Assembly: GCF_030272615.1 (NCBI RefSeq)
Contig: NC_081408.1
Coordinates: forward strand, 339,170,793-339,234,792
DNA length: 64,000 nucleotides
Reading direction: 5' to 3'
Origin: Cryptomeria japonica
Taxonomy: Eukaryota > Streptophyta > Pinopsida > Cupressales > Cupressaceae
The notes under the pieces: model-generated
Told to the model about the DNA's origin: nothing
Seen by the model: only the letters and a program-made list of their open reading frames with translations
Database searches by the model: none
Made by a program: the position numbers and the translations under genes
Shown here: positions 36,101 to 46,344 of the stretch, in pieces
Numbering within the stretch: position 1 is the stretch's first letter
How the letters are laid out: each line of letters starts with the position of its first letter

Positions 36101-36560
36101 CATGTGAAGCCATGGCAACTATACTTTGATGGCTCATACACATAGCATGGAGTAGGAGCGGGTATTCTCTTTATAACTCCTCAAGGTGATTCTATACCAA
36201 AGTCATACCGCTTATTATTTCCTTGCACCAACAATATAGCGGAATATGAGGCATTAACAACTGGATTAAGAATTGCAGTTCAATGGAAGATCCAAGAACT
36301 TCGTGTTTTTGGAGACTCCCAACTTGTTATCCGTCAAGCAACTGATGATTACCAAACAAAAGATGAAAAGCTAATGCCTTACAAACAACTGGTAGATGAT
36401 TTGAAACAGCACTTCACAAAGATAGATTTTGAGCAGATACCAAGAGAACAAAATCGTGCTGCAGATGCCATGGCTACGATTGCTTCGCTCATTGATCTAC
36501 CACAAAATGAGACCTGCTATGAGTTCCTGGTAGATAATCTGTTGATTCCTTCATACGAGA
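36101..36560 (+). pseudogene. Element B second RNase H (archaeal-type)
   Basis: A second RNase H domain lies between the first and integrase: LYFDGSYT, then GVGAGILFITPQGD, NNIAEYEALTTGLRIA, VFGDSQLVI, and NRAADAMATIA. The DG, E, D and D residues of an RNase H fold are all present. Dual RNase H with this archaeal/plant-like type is a trait of Tat-lineage elements. A TAG at 36143-36145, between SYT and HGVGAG, is shared with element C at 63509-63511. Confidence 0.85.
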
Positions 36561-37861
36561 TCACTCCTACTGAAATGATATGCGTTGTTGGTCCTGAATC
36601 TCAGTTATATGGTTCCATATTCACATACCTTCGCGACAATATCTTACCTCCCGATCTATCGAACAACCAACGCCGCACTTTCATTCGCCAATCCTCTCGA
36701 TACGTAATTCTAGCTGATATCCTATACCGACGAGGTCTAGATGGCACCCTTCTTAGATGTTTAGAGAGTGACGAAGCTCAGATTGCGTTACGAGAAGTGC
36801 ATGAAGGGATATGTGGTCCGCATACTAGTGGTCCTACCGTGGCCAAGAAACTCATCAGGACTGGATATTACTGGCCTACTATGGAAAAAGACTCATATCA
36901 GTTTGTCAAGAAGTGTAGGCAGTGTCAAATTCATGGAGAACTCATACATGCACCAGCACAAGAACTACAACCACTCACATCTCCTTGGCCCTTTTGTCAG
37001 TGGGGACTCGATCTCATAGGAAAGATTCACCCTCCTTCTTCCAATGGTCATAAATTTATTATCACAGCCACAGAGTATTTCACAAAGTGGATTAAAGCCG
37101 TGCCTCTGACACAAGTTACAGGGAAACAAATTGCTACCTTCATCCTGAACTACATCATTTGCCGATACGGGATTCCTACTTCCATTATTACTGATAACGG
37201 GCGTCCCTTCAAAAATCAGGATGTTCATGAACTTTGTGACCGCTTCCATATCTCTCATCGTTTCTCCACACCATATTACCCCCAAGGTAATGGCCAAGCT
37301 GAGGCGTCTAACAAAACAATTCTCAAAATCCTTAAAAAGACAGTCGAAGACGCTGGCCGTAACTGGCATATCCAACTCAATCCTGCACTTTGGGCCTACC
37401 GTACAAGTGTCCGCACACCTACAGGAGCTACACCTTACTCACTTGTCTATGGCGCTGAAGCCATCTTGCCTATTGAGGTCGAGTTACTTTCTTTACGGGT
37501 CTCTTTGAGAAACATAATCAACGATGAAGATTACAGGGTCTCTCGCTTATAAGAACTAGAACTGCTGGAGGAACGAAGACATACTGCTTTTAATCATCTC
37601 AAGGCTTACCAACAACAAATGAGTCGCAGCTACAATCACAAGGTCAAGCCTCGCACATTTGAGGTAGGTGACTTAGTCCTCAGAGAAAACTCCAAGAATC
37701 AGCAAGACAGAGATAAGAAGGGCAAGTTCGAATCAAACTGGCTTGGTCCTTACATCATCACAACGGTATATGGATCTGGAGCATATCAGCTCTCAACTAC
37801 AGAAGGTGAACCCTTGGAGGATCCTATCAATAGCATGCACCTTCGTAGGTTCTACACATAA
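36561..37861 (+). pseudogene. Element B integrase
   Basis: Zinc-binding N-terminal HHCC domain: HEGICGPHTSG...TGYYWPTMEKD...CRQCQIHG. Catalytic core: WGLDLIGKIHP (first Asp), SIITDNGRPFKN (second Asp), YYPQGNGQAEASNKTI (Glu). C-terminal part: RTFEVGDLVLREN and WLGPYIITTVYG, ending LRRFYT with a TAA at 37859. All catalytic residues are kept. One TAA at 37550-37552 interrupts the frame between the core and the C-terminal part. Confidence 0.92.
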
Positions 37862-37952
37862 TTTTCTGGAATATCCTAATTCAAAAATACAAAAAAAAAT
37901 CAAAAATTTCAAAAATACAAAAAAAATTATAAAAACAAAAAAATCATTACTT

Positions 37953-38102
37953 GGTGAAAACCTGGCAAACAGGTGCCTTGTGACACAAAAAAAAACATTG
38001 AAAAATTGAAAAAAGTAAAGAGAAATAATTTCGTCCAACGGTGAAAACCACTTCGGTGGTGCCCTGGGAAAGTACCATGGTGAAAACTGGGTCACCAGCG
38101 CC
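37953..38102 (+). other. Three GGTGAAAAC-hairpin modules after pol
   Basis: Each module is GGTGAAAAC, a short stem-loop, then GCGCC or a variant. Loops: CCTG-GCAAA-CAGG (37953-37977), ACCAC-TTCG-GTGGT (38047-38060), CTGG-GTCA-CCAG (38086-38097). Element A keeps all three, and element D keeps two with changed but still pairing stem bases. Confidence 0.7.
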
Positions 38103-38185
38103 ATGCGTAGAGACTTTGCTCCTCCCTCCTTCAGGATTCACTTTCATCCTTTCACTTCGCACACACTCACAACCTATTCATCCAT

Positions 38186-38472
38186 AATAAACTTACCCAG
38201 TCCCATCATGGCTTGTTATTGATCTACCCAAGATTGGTTAGCCATTCATAATAAACCTCCCTTTTCACATCCCTTTCCATCCATAACAAATCAGACTCTA
38301 TCTGTGGCTAAGGCAAATCCTACATCTAGTGATGGGTGTGGAACTGAGAACATCACATGTTTCAAGGAGTAAAGTTTCTTCCAGCTTTCTTCAGTCTATC
38401 CGCACACAATCCGCAATAAAGCAGCATTTGCATCACAGATCCGCAATAAAGTTTCATCTTCTCCGCAATAAA
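38186..38472 (+). terminator. Cluster of five AATAAA signals in element B
   Basis: AATAAA at 38186, 38250, 38415, 38445 and 38467, three of them inside CCGCAATAAAG. Another lies at 39000. They lie after pol and before the convergent antisense gene, so they may mark polyadenylation of a short sense transcript. Full-length RNA would have to bypass them. Confidence 0.4.
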
Positions 38473-40054
38473 GTATCGGTTTCATGGATTCAGTCAGTTT
38501 CAAATGAGACACAGTAGCAACAATGGGCTTCAACAAATCAAATATTTCAACAGACTCAGACAACATTATGGTTTAGTGCTATCTATCCTTTCTGTGAAAG
38601 TAAACATTGTGACCACAATCGAATAAGACTGATACAAGTGACAAGAGACACTAAACTTGAGGACTACAGTGGATGTTGGTGTCGAGTCTTGGTTTTCTTT
38701 TTGATTTTATCTTTTGGTGACATGTCTTTTAGCTTTTCCAGGATGTCTTTGACTAGAGATTCTATCTCCAGGATGTCTTTGACTAGAAAGGCGAGGATGG
38801 GGTATCGTCACCTATTTGCATTTGCTCTCTGTGGATTGTCTCTTAGTAATGCTATGACTTGTCCAAGGATATGAGGACACTGTGAGTCTAGTATGAACTG
38901 GGGCATTCCTTGTTTGTGACTGTCTTACCTCCATGCAAACGGGTACAATGACTTTTTGGGTCAAACAAATGCCTCGATTGTCATAACCTATTTTGCCATA
39001 ATAAAGCTCAATGATGATAACGCACAAGAAGCTCTTTCACTTTCATATCTTCTGTCTTCCATCCCCCTTTCTTAATTGACTTCCATCGTCCTTCTCGAGT
39101 CCGCGTAGCCCACTATCACATGACTGAGTATAATGACACACCAAAAACATTTGCATTTCATATAGTTACACCTGCATCACCACATATAAGCATTTCAGAT
39201 ATCACAATTGCATCACATCCTGCACACAACACATGTTAGCACATCTTACATTTTCATCAGGTAAATAATCATTTGCATTATCATATTCATCTGCATTACA
39301 TACATTCACATTTGCATCATGCATCACATCTAAAACATAAAAGAACAAAAATATTGCATTGCATCTATCACATAAAACATACATCATCGAAGCATACATC
39401 ACAAAAGGTACACATGCATATAGCTGTCGCAAAAATGGTGAATCATCTCATATATAATCAAATGTGTCATGATACAATGATGTCAAAAGAATCATATGGC
39501 TACAAAATCACCCGCAGGTGTCTACAATACAAAAATGGTACATATACTGATACAAAGGGGAGCCCTCTATGGCTATGATGAACTCCCTCCCTCGGAGCCG
39601 CCTGGCCTCGACGGATGCTGAGCTATAGATGGACCCGCTCCAGGATCCCCCTGCCTATCTGGTGGTGGTGGAGGACCCATGAACCCACCACTAGATGCCT
39701 GCCTCCTCTGACTCCCTCCCGTAGCCGTCGCTGTCCGCGATGGTCTATGGAAGCTCCTCGCCCGCTGATCCTCTGGCACTGCACCATAGTACAGGTCTCT
39801 CCAGTAGCCAATCTCCTCTCCGGCTCACAAGACATATGCGTAGCCTGCCCCTGCATCCTCTACTGCTTGCCTCCCTGCCCTCAGAGCTGTCTCAGCCTCA
39901 GTATATCGCTGAATGGCCTGATCCCTCTCTTGCTCTGTATCCCAGAGCCTGATCCTGAGGCGATCCCTCTCCCGCTCCAACTCTTGGATCTCGTCTGCCT
40001 GGCCCTAGCAGATCTCTCTCAGCTCTAACAGCTCATCCTCCTCAGGATCTCCAC

Positions 40055-40265
40055 CCTCAGCCTCTGCCTGTGGCTCTCCCTCTGCGGGTGCCTGTACCTG
40101 TGCCTCCCCCTGTACCTGCCTCGGTGCCTGAACCAGTGCCTGTCTCTCTACATGCCGGGGAACCTGCACCTGTCTCTGTACCTGTGCCTATACTGGCACC
40201 TGTCTCTGCACCTGTCCCTGCCTCTGTCCCTGTGCTGCTAGTACCTGCAGGGGCAATCCACCTCG
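40055..40265. repeat. Minisatellite coding for a Gln/Val-rich stretch of the PMD gene
   Basis: Imperfect repeats of a 12-base CCTGTACCTGTG-like unit. On the minus strand they read Gln-Val, Gln-Arg and Gln-Ala codons in the PMD frame. Plus-strand Pro/Val frames here are shadows. Two of the gene's TAG stops, at 40278 and 40188, are in or beside this CAG-rich tract. Confidence 0.75.
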
Positions 40266-41558
40266 ACCCCTCACTACCTAGGCTGGTCCCTCCTGTCCTC
40301 CCTCCCTCCAAGGTGCCACTCTCCTATCTCCCACTACTCCCCTCCGCCTCCGTCGGCCCCTACCTCCATCTCCTCCACCATCATCATCATCATCATCCCC
40401 TCCAACCTCTCCCTCCAGCAGCTCTCCTGGATCTATCAATCGTGGAAACGGATGCTCTGCCCAATACGCGGAGTACTCTGCATCCATGCCTGCATCCTCA
40501 ACCTCCGGCCACATATCCCAGGGTAGGGGTATCATCTCTGTCAGCTGTGTGACGGCCTGATCATACGATAATAATGGCCCGAACTGTGCCTGATCCCTGA
40601 CTGTACGGGCATACATGCCCGAGCCTCGCGACATCCTTTGGATCCGGCCGAACTGTCTACCTACCCTGTCAACTAGCTGTCTCTCCAAAATGTAGGGCAT
40701 CCACCCAATCAGATATCTGCTCTTGAATGTATATGGCAGCTCCAAGGCGTCATCCTCCCACTCCTCGCACCCCAGGTACGACCTCCAGATGACTGTGTCA
40801 ATATCATCTATAACACGCCTCCAGTGCTCCAGCCGGCCAATCCGAGGCTGTGACGTAATCATATCATAGAGGTGTACAAAGCTCCGTCCATGCCCTCTAC
40901 CTCTGAAGTGAATCGGCCGTGTGATAGGAAGGTGCTCATATGCCCACACCTGTAGGAGTGTCACTCCACAGCCCAGTCCCACTGATCCGTGATAAACGAA
41001 CTGATGCAACTCATAGTATAAATGTGCCAAGACACATGGCCCCCATGCATATCTGGTGTGCTCAGTCACCAGTATCTCCAGTGCTCCTCCCCAACCCACT
41101 GCCAACCCCCGTGTAGCTCTGTCAGGACACAAGAACCCACTGATGGCTCCTCCGATCACAGCTGGCAAAGCTAAACCTGTCGCGGTCATGGTATCCCATG
41201 CCACGTGCCCTGCTCTCATCTCCAACCTGGGATCTTGAAATACCCGTCTCAATGCCTCCCTGTCTCCATCTCGATCGTATGGGATCAGCTCTCCATCGAT
41301 CGGTATGTGCAAAATCCTATAGACATCCTCGAGGGTCACTGTCATCTCCCCCATCGGTAAGTGAAACGTGCAAGTCTCGGAGTGCCATCTCTCCGCCAGC
41401 GCAGTCAGCAAACCCATGTTTGCCCGAAACTTAGGCACATACAGTACATGTCTGAGGCCCATCTCCTCAATCGCAGCTCAGTCCTCAAATGACAACTCTG
41501 GTCGCAGTCTCTGTATAGACGGGAATCTCTCCCGTGACTCCAACATAGGCAGATACTC

Positions 41559-42345
41559 CTGCAGTCAAACAATCAATCATGTCAGTTATCGTGGCATTCA
41601 CTGTTTATCACACAATGCTACTTGCTATCTAAATGCATATGGTTATCTATCCTAGTGACACTCACTGTTCATCACAAAGTGTTTCTATCTATCCTAGTAG
41701 TGCTCCCTGTTCATCACAAAGTACTACGTGTGTGACATTCCCTATTCATCACAAAGTGTTACTCACATTCGCACTCCCTGTTCATCACAAAGTGCTGCCT
41801 ATCCTGGTACTCCCTGTTTATCACAAAGTGCCTTGATCTATCCTAGTCTTCCTAGAGGACCTGCTTGAGTGTATCCTCTCAGCAGCTTATCCAATCGACA
41901 GCGTATGTTCATCACAGAACTGCCGATTTGACCTAGAAGACTAAAACCATGCATTTTGACACATAAACGCGCTTTAAACTCATAAACGCGCTTCTAGACT
42001 GCACAAACGCGCTTCTGCGACATAGACGCACTTTCTGAACACAAACGTGCTTACATTATGCACAAACGCGCCTATGGAACCTAAACGTGACTTCATGACA
42101 CAAACGCCTCTACAATACCTAAACGCGCCCGCAATTAACGCAAACGCGGTCCCAGACGCATACGCGCCTGGAACCGACACAGACGCGCCTATTGGACACA
42201 GACGCGCCTGGCACCGACACAGACGCGATTGTGCGTTTTTGCATTTTTTTGGTACCCTATTCCTAGCGCATTTATTGCTACCTACTGACAATTAATGACA
42301 AAAATTGAAATGCATGAAAGTATGAGGAGGTTTCATGGTACTTAC
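41559..42345 (-). other. Intron of the antisense PMD gene, with inverted CGCGTCTGTG motifs
   Basis: 787 bases from GTAAGT (42345-42340) to CAG (41561-41559) on the minus strand. Plus-strand 41960-42240 holds about a dozen ACAGACGCG/ACAAACGCG motifs, which are the reverse complement of the CGCGTCTGTG or CGCGTTTGTG motif of the leader. Another part, about 41650-41830, holds GTTCATCACAAAGTG repeats (about six copies). The splice sites are inferred, not tested. Confidence 0.75.
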
Positions 42346-42503
42346 CGGCTCTCCTGCCTCTGCTGGCCTCTGAAATTGGCGAACGCGGTCGAATCTGTGA
42401 ACCAAGGCCATCGCTGCTGACTGCTCCTACGCTTTTCTCGCTCTGCACTGTGATCTCGTGAGGGTGTAGATGACAATGAGGATGTCTTTTGCCCGTGGTC
42501 TAT

Positions 42504-42509
42504 CTTATA
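42504..42509 (-). promoter_or_regulatory. Candidate TATA box for the antisense PMD gene
   Basis: Minus-strand TATAAG inside GGCTATAAGATAG lies about 95 bases upstream of the exon 1 ATG. That spacing would allow a short 5' untranslated region. No other TATA-like string is closer. Confidence 0.5.
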
Positions 42510-42709
42510 GCCTATCCTAGCCCTCGCCTTCATTTCCCGAGTTAGTCTTCTTTATCCCGTGACTTTGTCACTTTATTCGGTCAGTCCATTCTAGCCTCTC
42601 TTTCTTATTGAGAGATTGTCTGGGATCTTTCCAGACATTTTCATCCAATCTCTCGAGGGGGCATATCATTCCCATTCTGGGGCAACTCTGTATCAGTTCA
42701 TCTTATCTT

Positions 42710-42755
42710 CTTTGAAACAACGCGATAAGCCGCATTGTCTCAAAGAGGGGCAAAA
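42710..42755 (+). other. Polypurine tract of element B with preceding stem-loop
   Basis: The polypurine tract AAAGAGGGGCAAAA (42742-42755) abuts the 3' LTR and would prime plus-strand DNA synthesis. Just before it CTTTGAAACAACGCG (42710-42724) pairs with CGCATTGTCTCAAAG (42731-42745) in 13 of 15 positions. The last stem bases overlap the start of the tract. Element D has an equivalent stem with different inner pairs. Confidence 0.8.
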
Positions 42756-43534
42756 TGTAGACACCTAAAATTGTCATGTCTAATTAAATAAATATTTTAT
42801 TTATTTAATTATCTAAACCTAATTCTTCTATTAATTAAATAAATCTTTATTTATTTAATTAATTCATTTATCCTCTTCTAGCCTTATTTCTCATTTAAAT
42901 AAATACATTTATTTATTTAAATTATCCTTTTCCTAAATTAAATAAATATCTTATTTATTTAATTGATCCCACTTCTACTATTAATTAAATAAATCTTTAT
43001 TTATTTAATTAATTCATTATCTTTTTCTACACATGACACATGTCATTCATCTCTTAATTCCTACACTACCCACCTCTTTCATTATTTTGGTATTTCTTCT
43101 ACCTACCCTCTAATCCTAGCCGACCTCTCTTTTTACACCTCTCAATCTTAACCCTCCATTTCTTATTGTGTCTTCTATTTAAGGAGATGCTTCCTTCATT
43201 GTCAAACCCTAATGACTAATGACTGATTTTGGAGTACTTGGCTACACTACGATCCTACTTGCAACCACATTCCATTCTTTGTTGAGCTCTTGTGCATATA
43301 AAAATCTGAGAGCAAATATATCAAGCAAGATCAATGGAGATAGGAAGAATGGAGATCAAAACCCTATTGGACATGTGATGGTATAATCTTTGTGATTTTG
43401 AGTTATTTGCATTGTCTTAGGTAATCTTCATATGTTATGGTGGATCTTTGTTCATTGTTAGGCTAGGGTTTAGTGGTTGGATTCATTTAGCCTTTCAATA
43501 TTGTTATTATTGTTATCCATTTTCACCATACACA
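42756..43534 (+). repeat. 3' LTR of element B (779 bp)
   Basis: Same length and borders as the 5' LTR. The differences I see are G/A in AAGCCT versus AAACCT, G/C in AAATGTTT versus AAATCTTT, T/C in ACCTACC versus ACCCACC, and G/A in CCGTTC versus CCATTC. That is about 0.5 percent divergence. Confidence 0.95.
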
Positions 43535-43539
43535 TAAGG
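43535..43539. repeat. Right target-site duplication of element B (TAAGG)
   Basis: Exact copy of 27349-27353. Joining the flanks restores a purine-rich sequence, GGTATAAGGTTATGAGG. Confidence 0.95.
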
Positions 43540-45854
43540 TTATGAGGTGTGGGTTAGGATAAGATAGGGAGGTAAGTGATGAAGGATGTAATGGTGAAAA
43601 GTAAGTTAGGATATGTTAGGGGTTTGGAAGGTAGGAAAGTGAATGGGGGGAGATAAAAGGATGTGAAGGATGGAATGGGGTTAGGTAGATGAAGTAAAAG
43701 TAAGTGTGTATGAGGTTAAGGTTTAGAATAGGATGTAGGAAAGTGGAGGAGGTTAAGATAGGGGATATGAAAGGTAGATGGAAGGTAATAATGATAGGAA
43801 GTGAGGTAAAGGTTATGAGGTGTGGGTTAGAAAATAGGGTGTAGGAAATGGAAGGAAGGGTCATATCACTTTGAGAGTTTTCACCAAGATGAGTAGCCCG
43901 AGTATGGACCTCAAATCTTACAAGCCATGAGGATCCACTTGTAGTAGAGGAGCATATACTTGCATCTTGGGAGCTTATTAGGAGTTCACCTTGAATTTGG
44001 GAAATACACATAGAGGAGATAGAATATTGATCAATACACATTACCTAGCCTCATCATGCATAAATACAAGAGGTAGAGACTATAGCAAGCACATATCATG
44101 AGCCAAACGATCATATTTGAGAGTTGCTTCATCTCCAATCCTCTACATTTTTAAGATCCACAAATGGGGTTGAGGATAAGTCTTGGTTACTTAGATTGGA
44201 CTTATGCTTTGGGTTGCATCTATATATGAGCAACCTAAAGGCATAATTTTCAATGCAATTTTTGAGAGGACTTGCTTCCACCTTGTGGTATTGGGAGGAT
44301 AAAATGCACCAACTCACATTGGAAACCCTCTCCAGATACCATTTTGGAGTGCTTCAAAGTGTGTTCTATTTCAAAATATTTTTGATGGAGATGCATAGAT
44401 GAGTTTCACAATTTACATAAAAAGGTTTCATAGTGGCTCAACATGAGAGTTAGTTTTTGGAGTTCTTGTAGTTTGTAGATTACATTCAAGACAAGTTACT
44501 TGTCAATTATTTCATTAGGGGTGGAAAGCCCAAAATTTTAGTTTTCCTACACATGGCCAATCCAAATGACTTTAGGGTTGCTATGGCAAAGTATCTTATG
44601 GAAAAGGAGGTACATGGGAGGACACAAGAGGCATGAGAGAAGTTTGTAACCTTGATGAATGGACTAAAGTGTCCATAGGCCTCCCCATCCTTCAAAGGAT
44701 AATTTAGACTTACTATATGATTTACAAAGAAAAACCCAATAGTATCAATATTAGGGACAAAGGTCTAGAGCATAGTAGGGGCCATAGGGTAGTCACATGT
44801 GACCATCATCGACACAAAGATATTTTAGGTATGAGAGACTATAGGGCTATCAGGCTAGGCCTTCTATGACTCAACAACCTTTTAGGGGAGAATCTAGTGT
44901 TTTTAGTAGTTAGGATCTTCTAATTATGGTGGGGCCTAGCCAACATAGGGTTATATGAGAGGCACATGTTATGTATATGTTAGTATCAGACAGAGAGTTC
45001 CCACAAGGTTTTAGAGTAGGTGGATACCATCCTAGGATGTCAAAGTAGATATTTGATATGTGGGTCTTTACCCTCCCAACCACTCAACATATACCACCAT
45101 GTGTCTTTACCCTCCCAAACACCCAAAGGTCAAAGGAAGATTCACTACTGCAACACTCACTTTTTATGACAGTCTCAAGCACTTAGGACATTCACTCCTT
45201 TCGTGGCCATTCTTCTTCACACAACACTCTCTAACATTAATTATGATGATAGTGTACCTCCTTAAACCTTCCACCAACACCTAACTCAATACCAAACTCT
45301 TTCCCAATCTCGCTAATGGACTAATTAACTCAACTCATTGTGAAATTGTGATAGTCAATGCAAGGTTTAGGACAATAGTAATTAGGATCTTCTAATTATG
45401 GTGGGGCCTAGCCAACATAGGGTTATATGAGACAGGGGTAAGTTCAACAGTGATGTGTATTAGATTGTTATTAAAGTTTCCTGTTAGTGTTACTTTGTAT
45501 CAACATTAACCACTTATTGTCATGGGAATCAACTAATAGACAACCTAGATATTTATCATCAACCTCCTTTTTTTTCACCAAAGGGATAAAAATTTATTAA
45601 ACACAATGAGAATTACAAAGAAAGAATTTAGATACATAACCTAATCTAATCTCCATTTGCATAACCTAAGAAGGTAGATACAACTAAATAATCTTGAAAG
45701 AATTGCATATGAAGGGCACTATTAGAAAAGAACTTATGTACCATGCTAGTCTATGTAGCTACTACTAATTATTGCATAGAAATAGATACATGTGTTAGAA
45801 TGTGTTGAAATAGTAGCTAGCTCGAATAAGACAAACCCTATAAATGTAACTTGT
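43540..45854. other. Intergenic; purine-rich repeats and decayed sequence
   Basis: 43540-43865 is a purine-rich tract with repeated AAGGTTATGAGGTGTGGGTTAG (43536 and 43810) and GGATGTAGGAAAG-like units. The rest shows no convincing gene on either strand. Confidence 0.4.
44910..45432. repeat. Exact 51-bp direct repeat flanking 421 bp
   Basis: The 51 bases at 44910-44960, starting TTAGGATCTTC and ending GGTTATATGAGA, recur without change at 45382-45432. The 421 bp between them contain two TCTTTACCCTCCCAA strings. It is too long for a target duplication of a known transposon; it is more like a repair or slippage duplication. Confidence 0.9.
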
Positions 45855-46115
45855 AATTTGAATATACCTTGAAGTGTGCAATATGGAAGGTTTGTATTCT
45901 TAATCTCCTACCCATTTCTTAATTTAAAGATGATATCTTTATTAAATATCTCCTCTATTAAATATCTTTATTAACTTGATTTCTCCTTCAATTCTTGATG
46001 AATGCTTGATTGCCTGTTCACTTGGAATTGAATTGATTTTATAATTAAGAGATCACTTGAATTGTAGGTAAACCCCTTCAAATGATAGGGTAGGCTTCCT
46101 TTATACCTAATATAT

Positions 46116-46344
46116 GTCTTGAAAGCATTTTATCCTGATGACTTTAAATTAAAGTACTTTCTCTTCTATCTGGTATTGGTGGAGCAGAGGTTGCATTGCA
46201 TCGACCTAGAATACATATTTCCACAGATACAACACAAGTTAAATGTATCCCAGGTCAATGCAAAGCAACCTTTGCTCCAAAGATCACCAGAAAATAGAGA
46301 AAGAACTTTAATTTAATGCCATCATGATAAAAGGCTTTCAAGAC
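46116..46344. repeat. Inverted repeat 1 made from a DRM methyltransferase fragment
   Basis: Arms 46116-46220 and 46241-46344 surround a 20-base loop. The left arm at 46154-46207 reads VLSLLSGIGGAEVALHRP on the plus strand. The right arm reads the same region on the minus strand and extends into GIHLTCVVSVEI. These match motif I (SAM-binding FSGIGG) and the following strand of plant DRM methyltransferases. Both arms have the same frame break before GTACTT/GTTCTT. A transcript through it would form a ~105-bp imperfect hairpin. Confidence 0.8.

Larger units (their letters stand above)
37862..39572 (+). other. Element B 3' non-coding region between pol and the antisense gene
   Basis: A-rich start, then three hairpin modules (37953-38102), then an AATAAA cluster, then AT-rich sequence with many CATCACAT-type strings near 39140-39420. 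No coding frame is supported. It separates two convergent transcription units, gag-pol (plus) and the PMD gene (minus). Confidence 0.7.
39573..42411 (-). pseudogene. Antisense plant mobile domain (PMD) gene inside element B, two exons
   Basis: Exon 1 (42411-42346, 22 codons, MALVHRFDRVRQF start) ends at a consensus donor GTAAGT. Exon 2 starts at 41558 after TTTGACTGCAG and joins in phase 0. The joined frame is 683 codons. The PMD (aminotransferase-like, MAIN/MAIL1 type) core lies in exon 2: LLTALAERWHSETCTFHLP, MTVTLEDVYRILHIPIDG, SYLGCEEWEDD-type motifs. After an acidic/Arg stretch come a Gln/Val-rich repeat, a coiled coil (IQELERERDRLRIRL), and a Pro/Gly/Ser tail. Five stops, no frameshift: TGA 41478, TAG 40278, 40188, 40005, TGA 39825. 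PMD proteins of plants act in nuclear silencing. The gene is antisense to gag-pol. Confidence 0.85.
27354..43534 (+). mobile_element. Element B: complete 16.2-kb Tat-like Ty3/Gypsy retrotransposon with antisense PMD gene
   Basis: Both borders are fixed by TG...CA LTRs and a 5-bp target duplication. Order: LTR, primer site, 2.2-kb leader, gag, protease plus G-patch, RT, RNase H, second (archaeal-type) RNase H, integrase, 1.7-kb non-coding region, antisense PMD gene with one intron, polypurine tract, LTR. Dual RNase H, a long 3' region and antisense extra ORFs are known traits of the Tat/Ogre group. The LTRs differ at only about four positions by eye, yet gag-pol holds five stops and a frameshift and the antisense gene has five stops. 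Confidence 0.95.

Noticed and set aside
40070-40552. Plus-strand Pro/Val-rich frame
   Set aside because: It is the complement of the Gln/Val-coding minisatellite of the antisense PMD gene.
43616-44041. 141-codon minus-strand frame right of element B
   Set aside because: Composition follows the purine-rich repeat (Ser, Thr, Pro, Leu, Ile) and no domain is visible.
46116-46344. MITE interpretation of the 229-bp inverted repeat
   Set aside because: It looked like a small foldback transposon, but the arms carry recognisable DRM motif I codons and the two copies sit in a tandem duplication, not at independent insertion sites.
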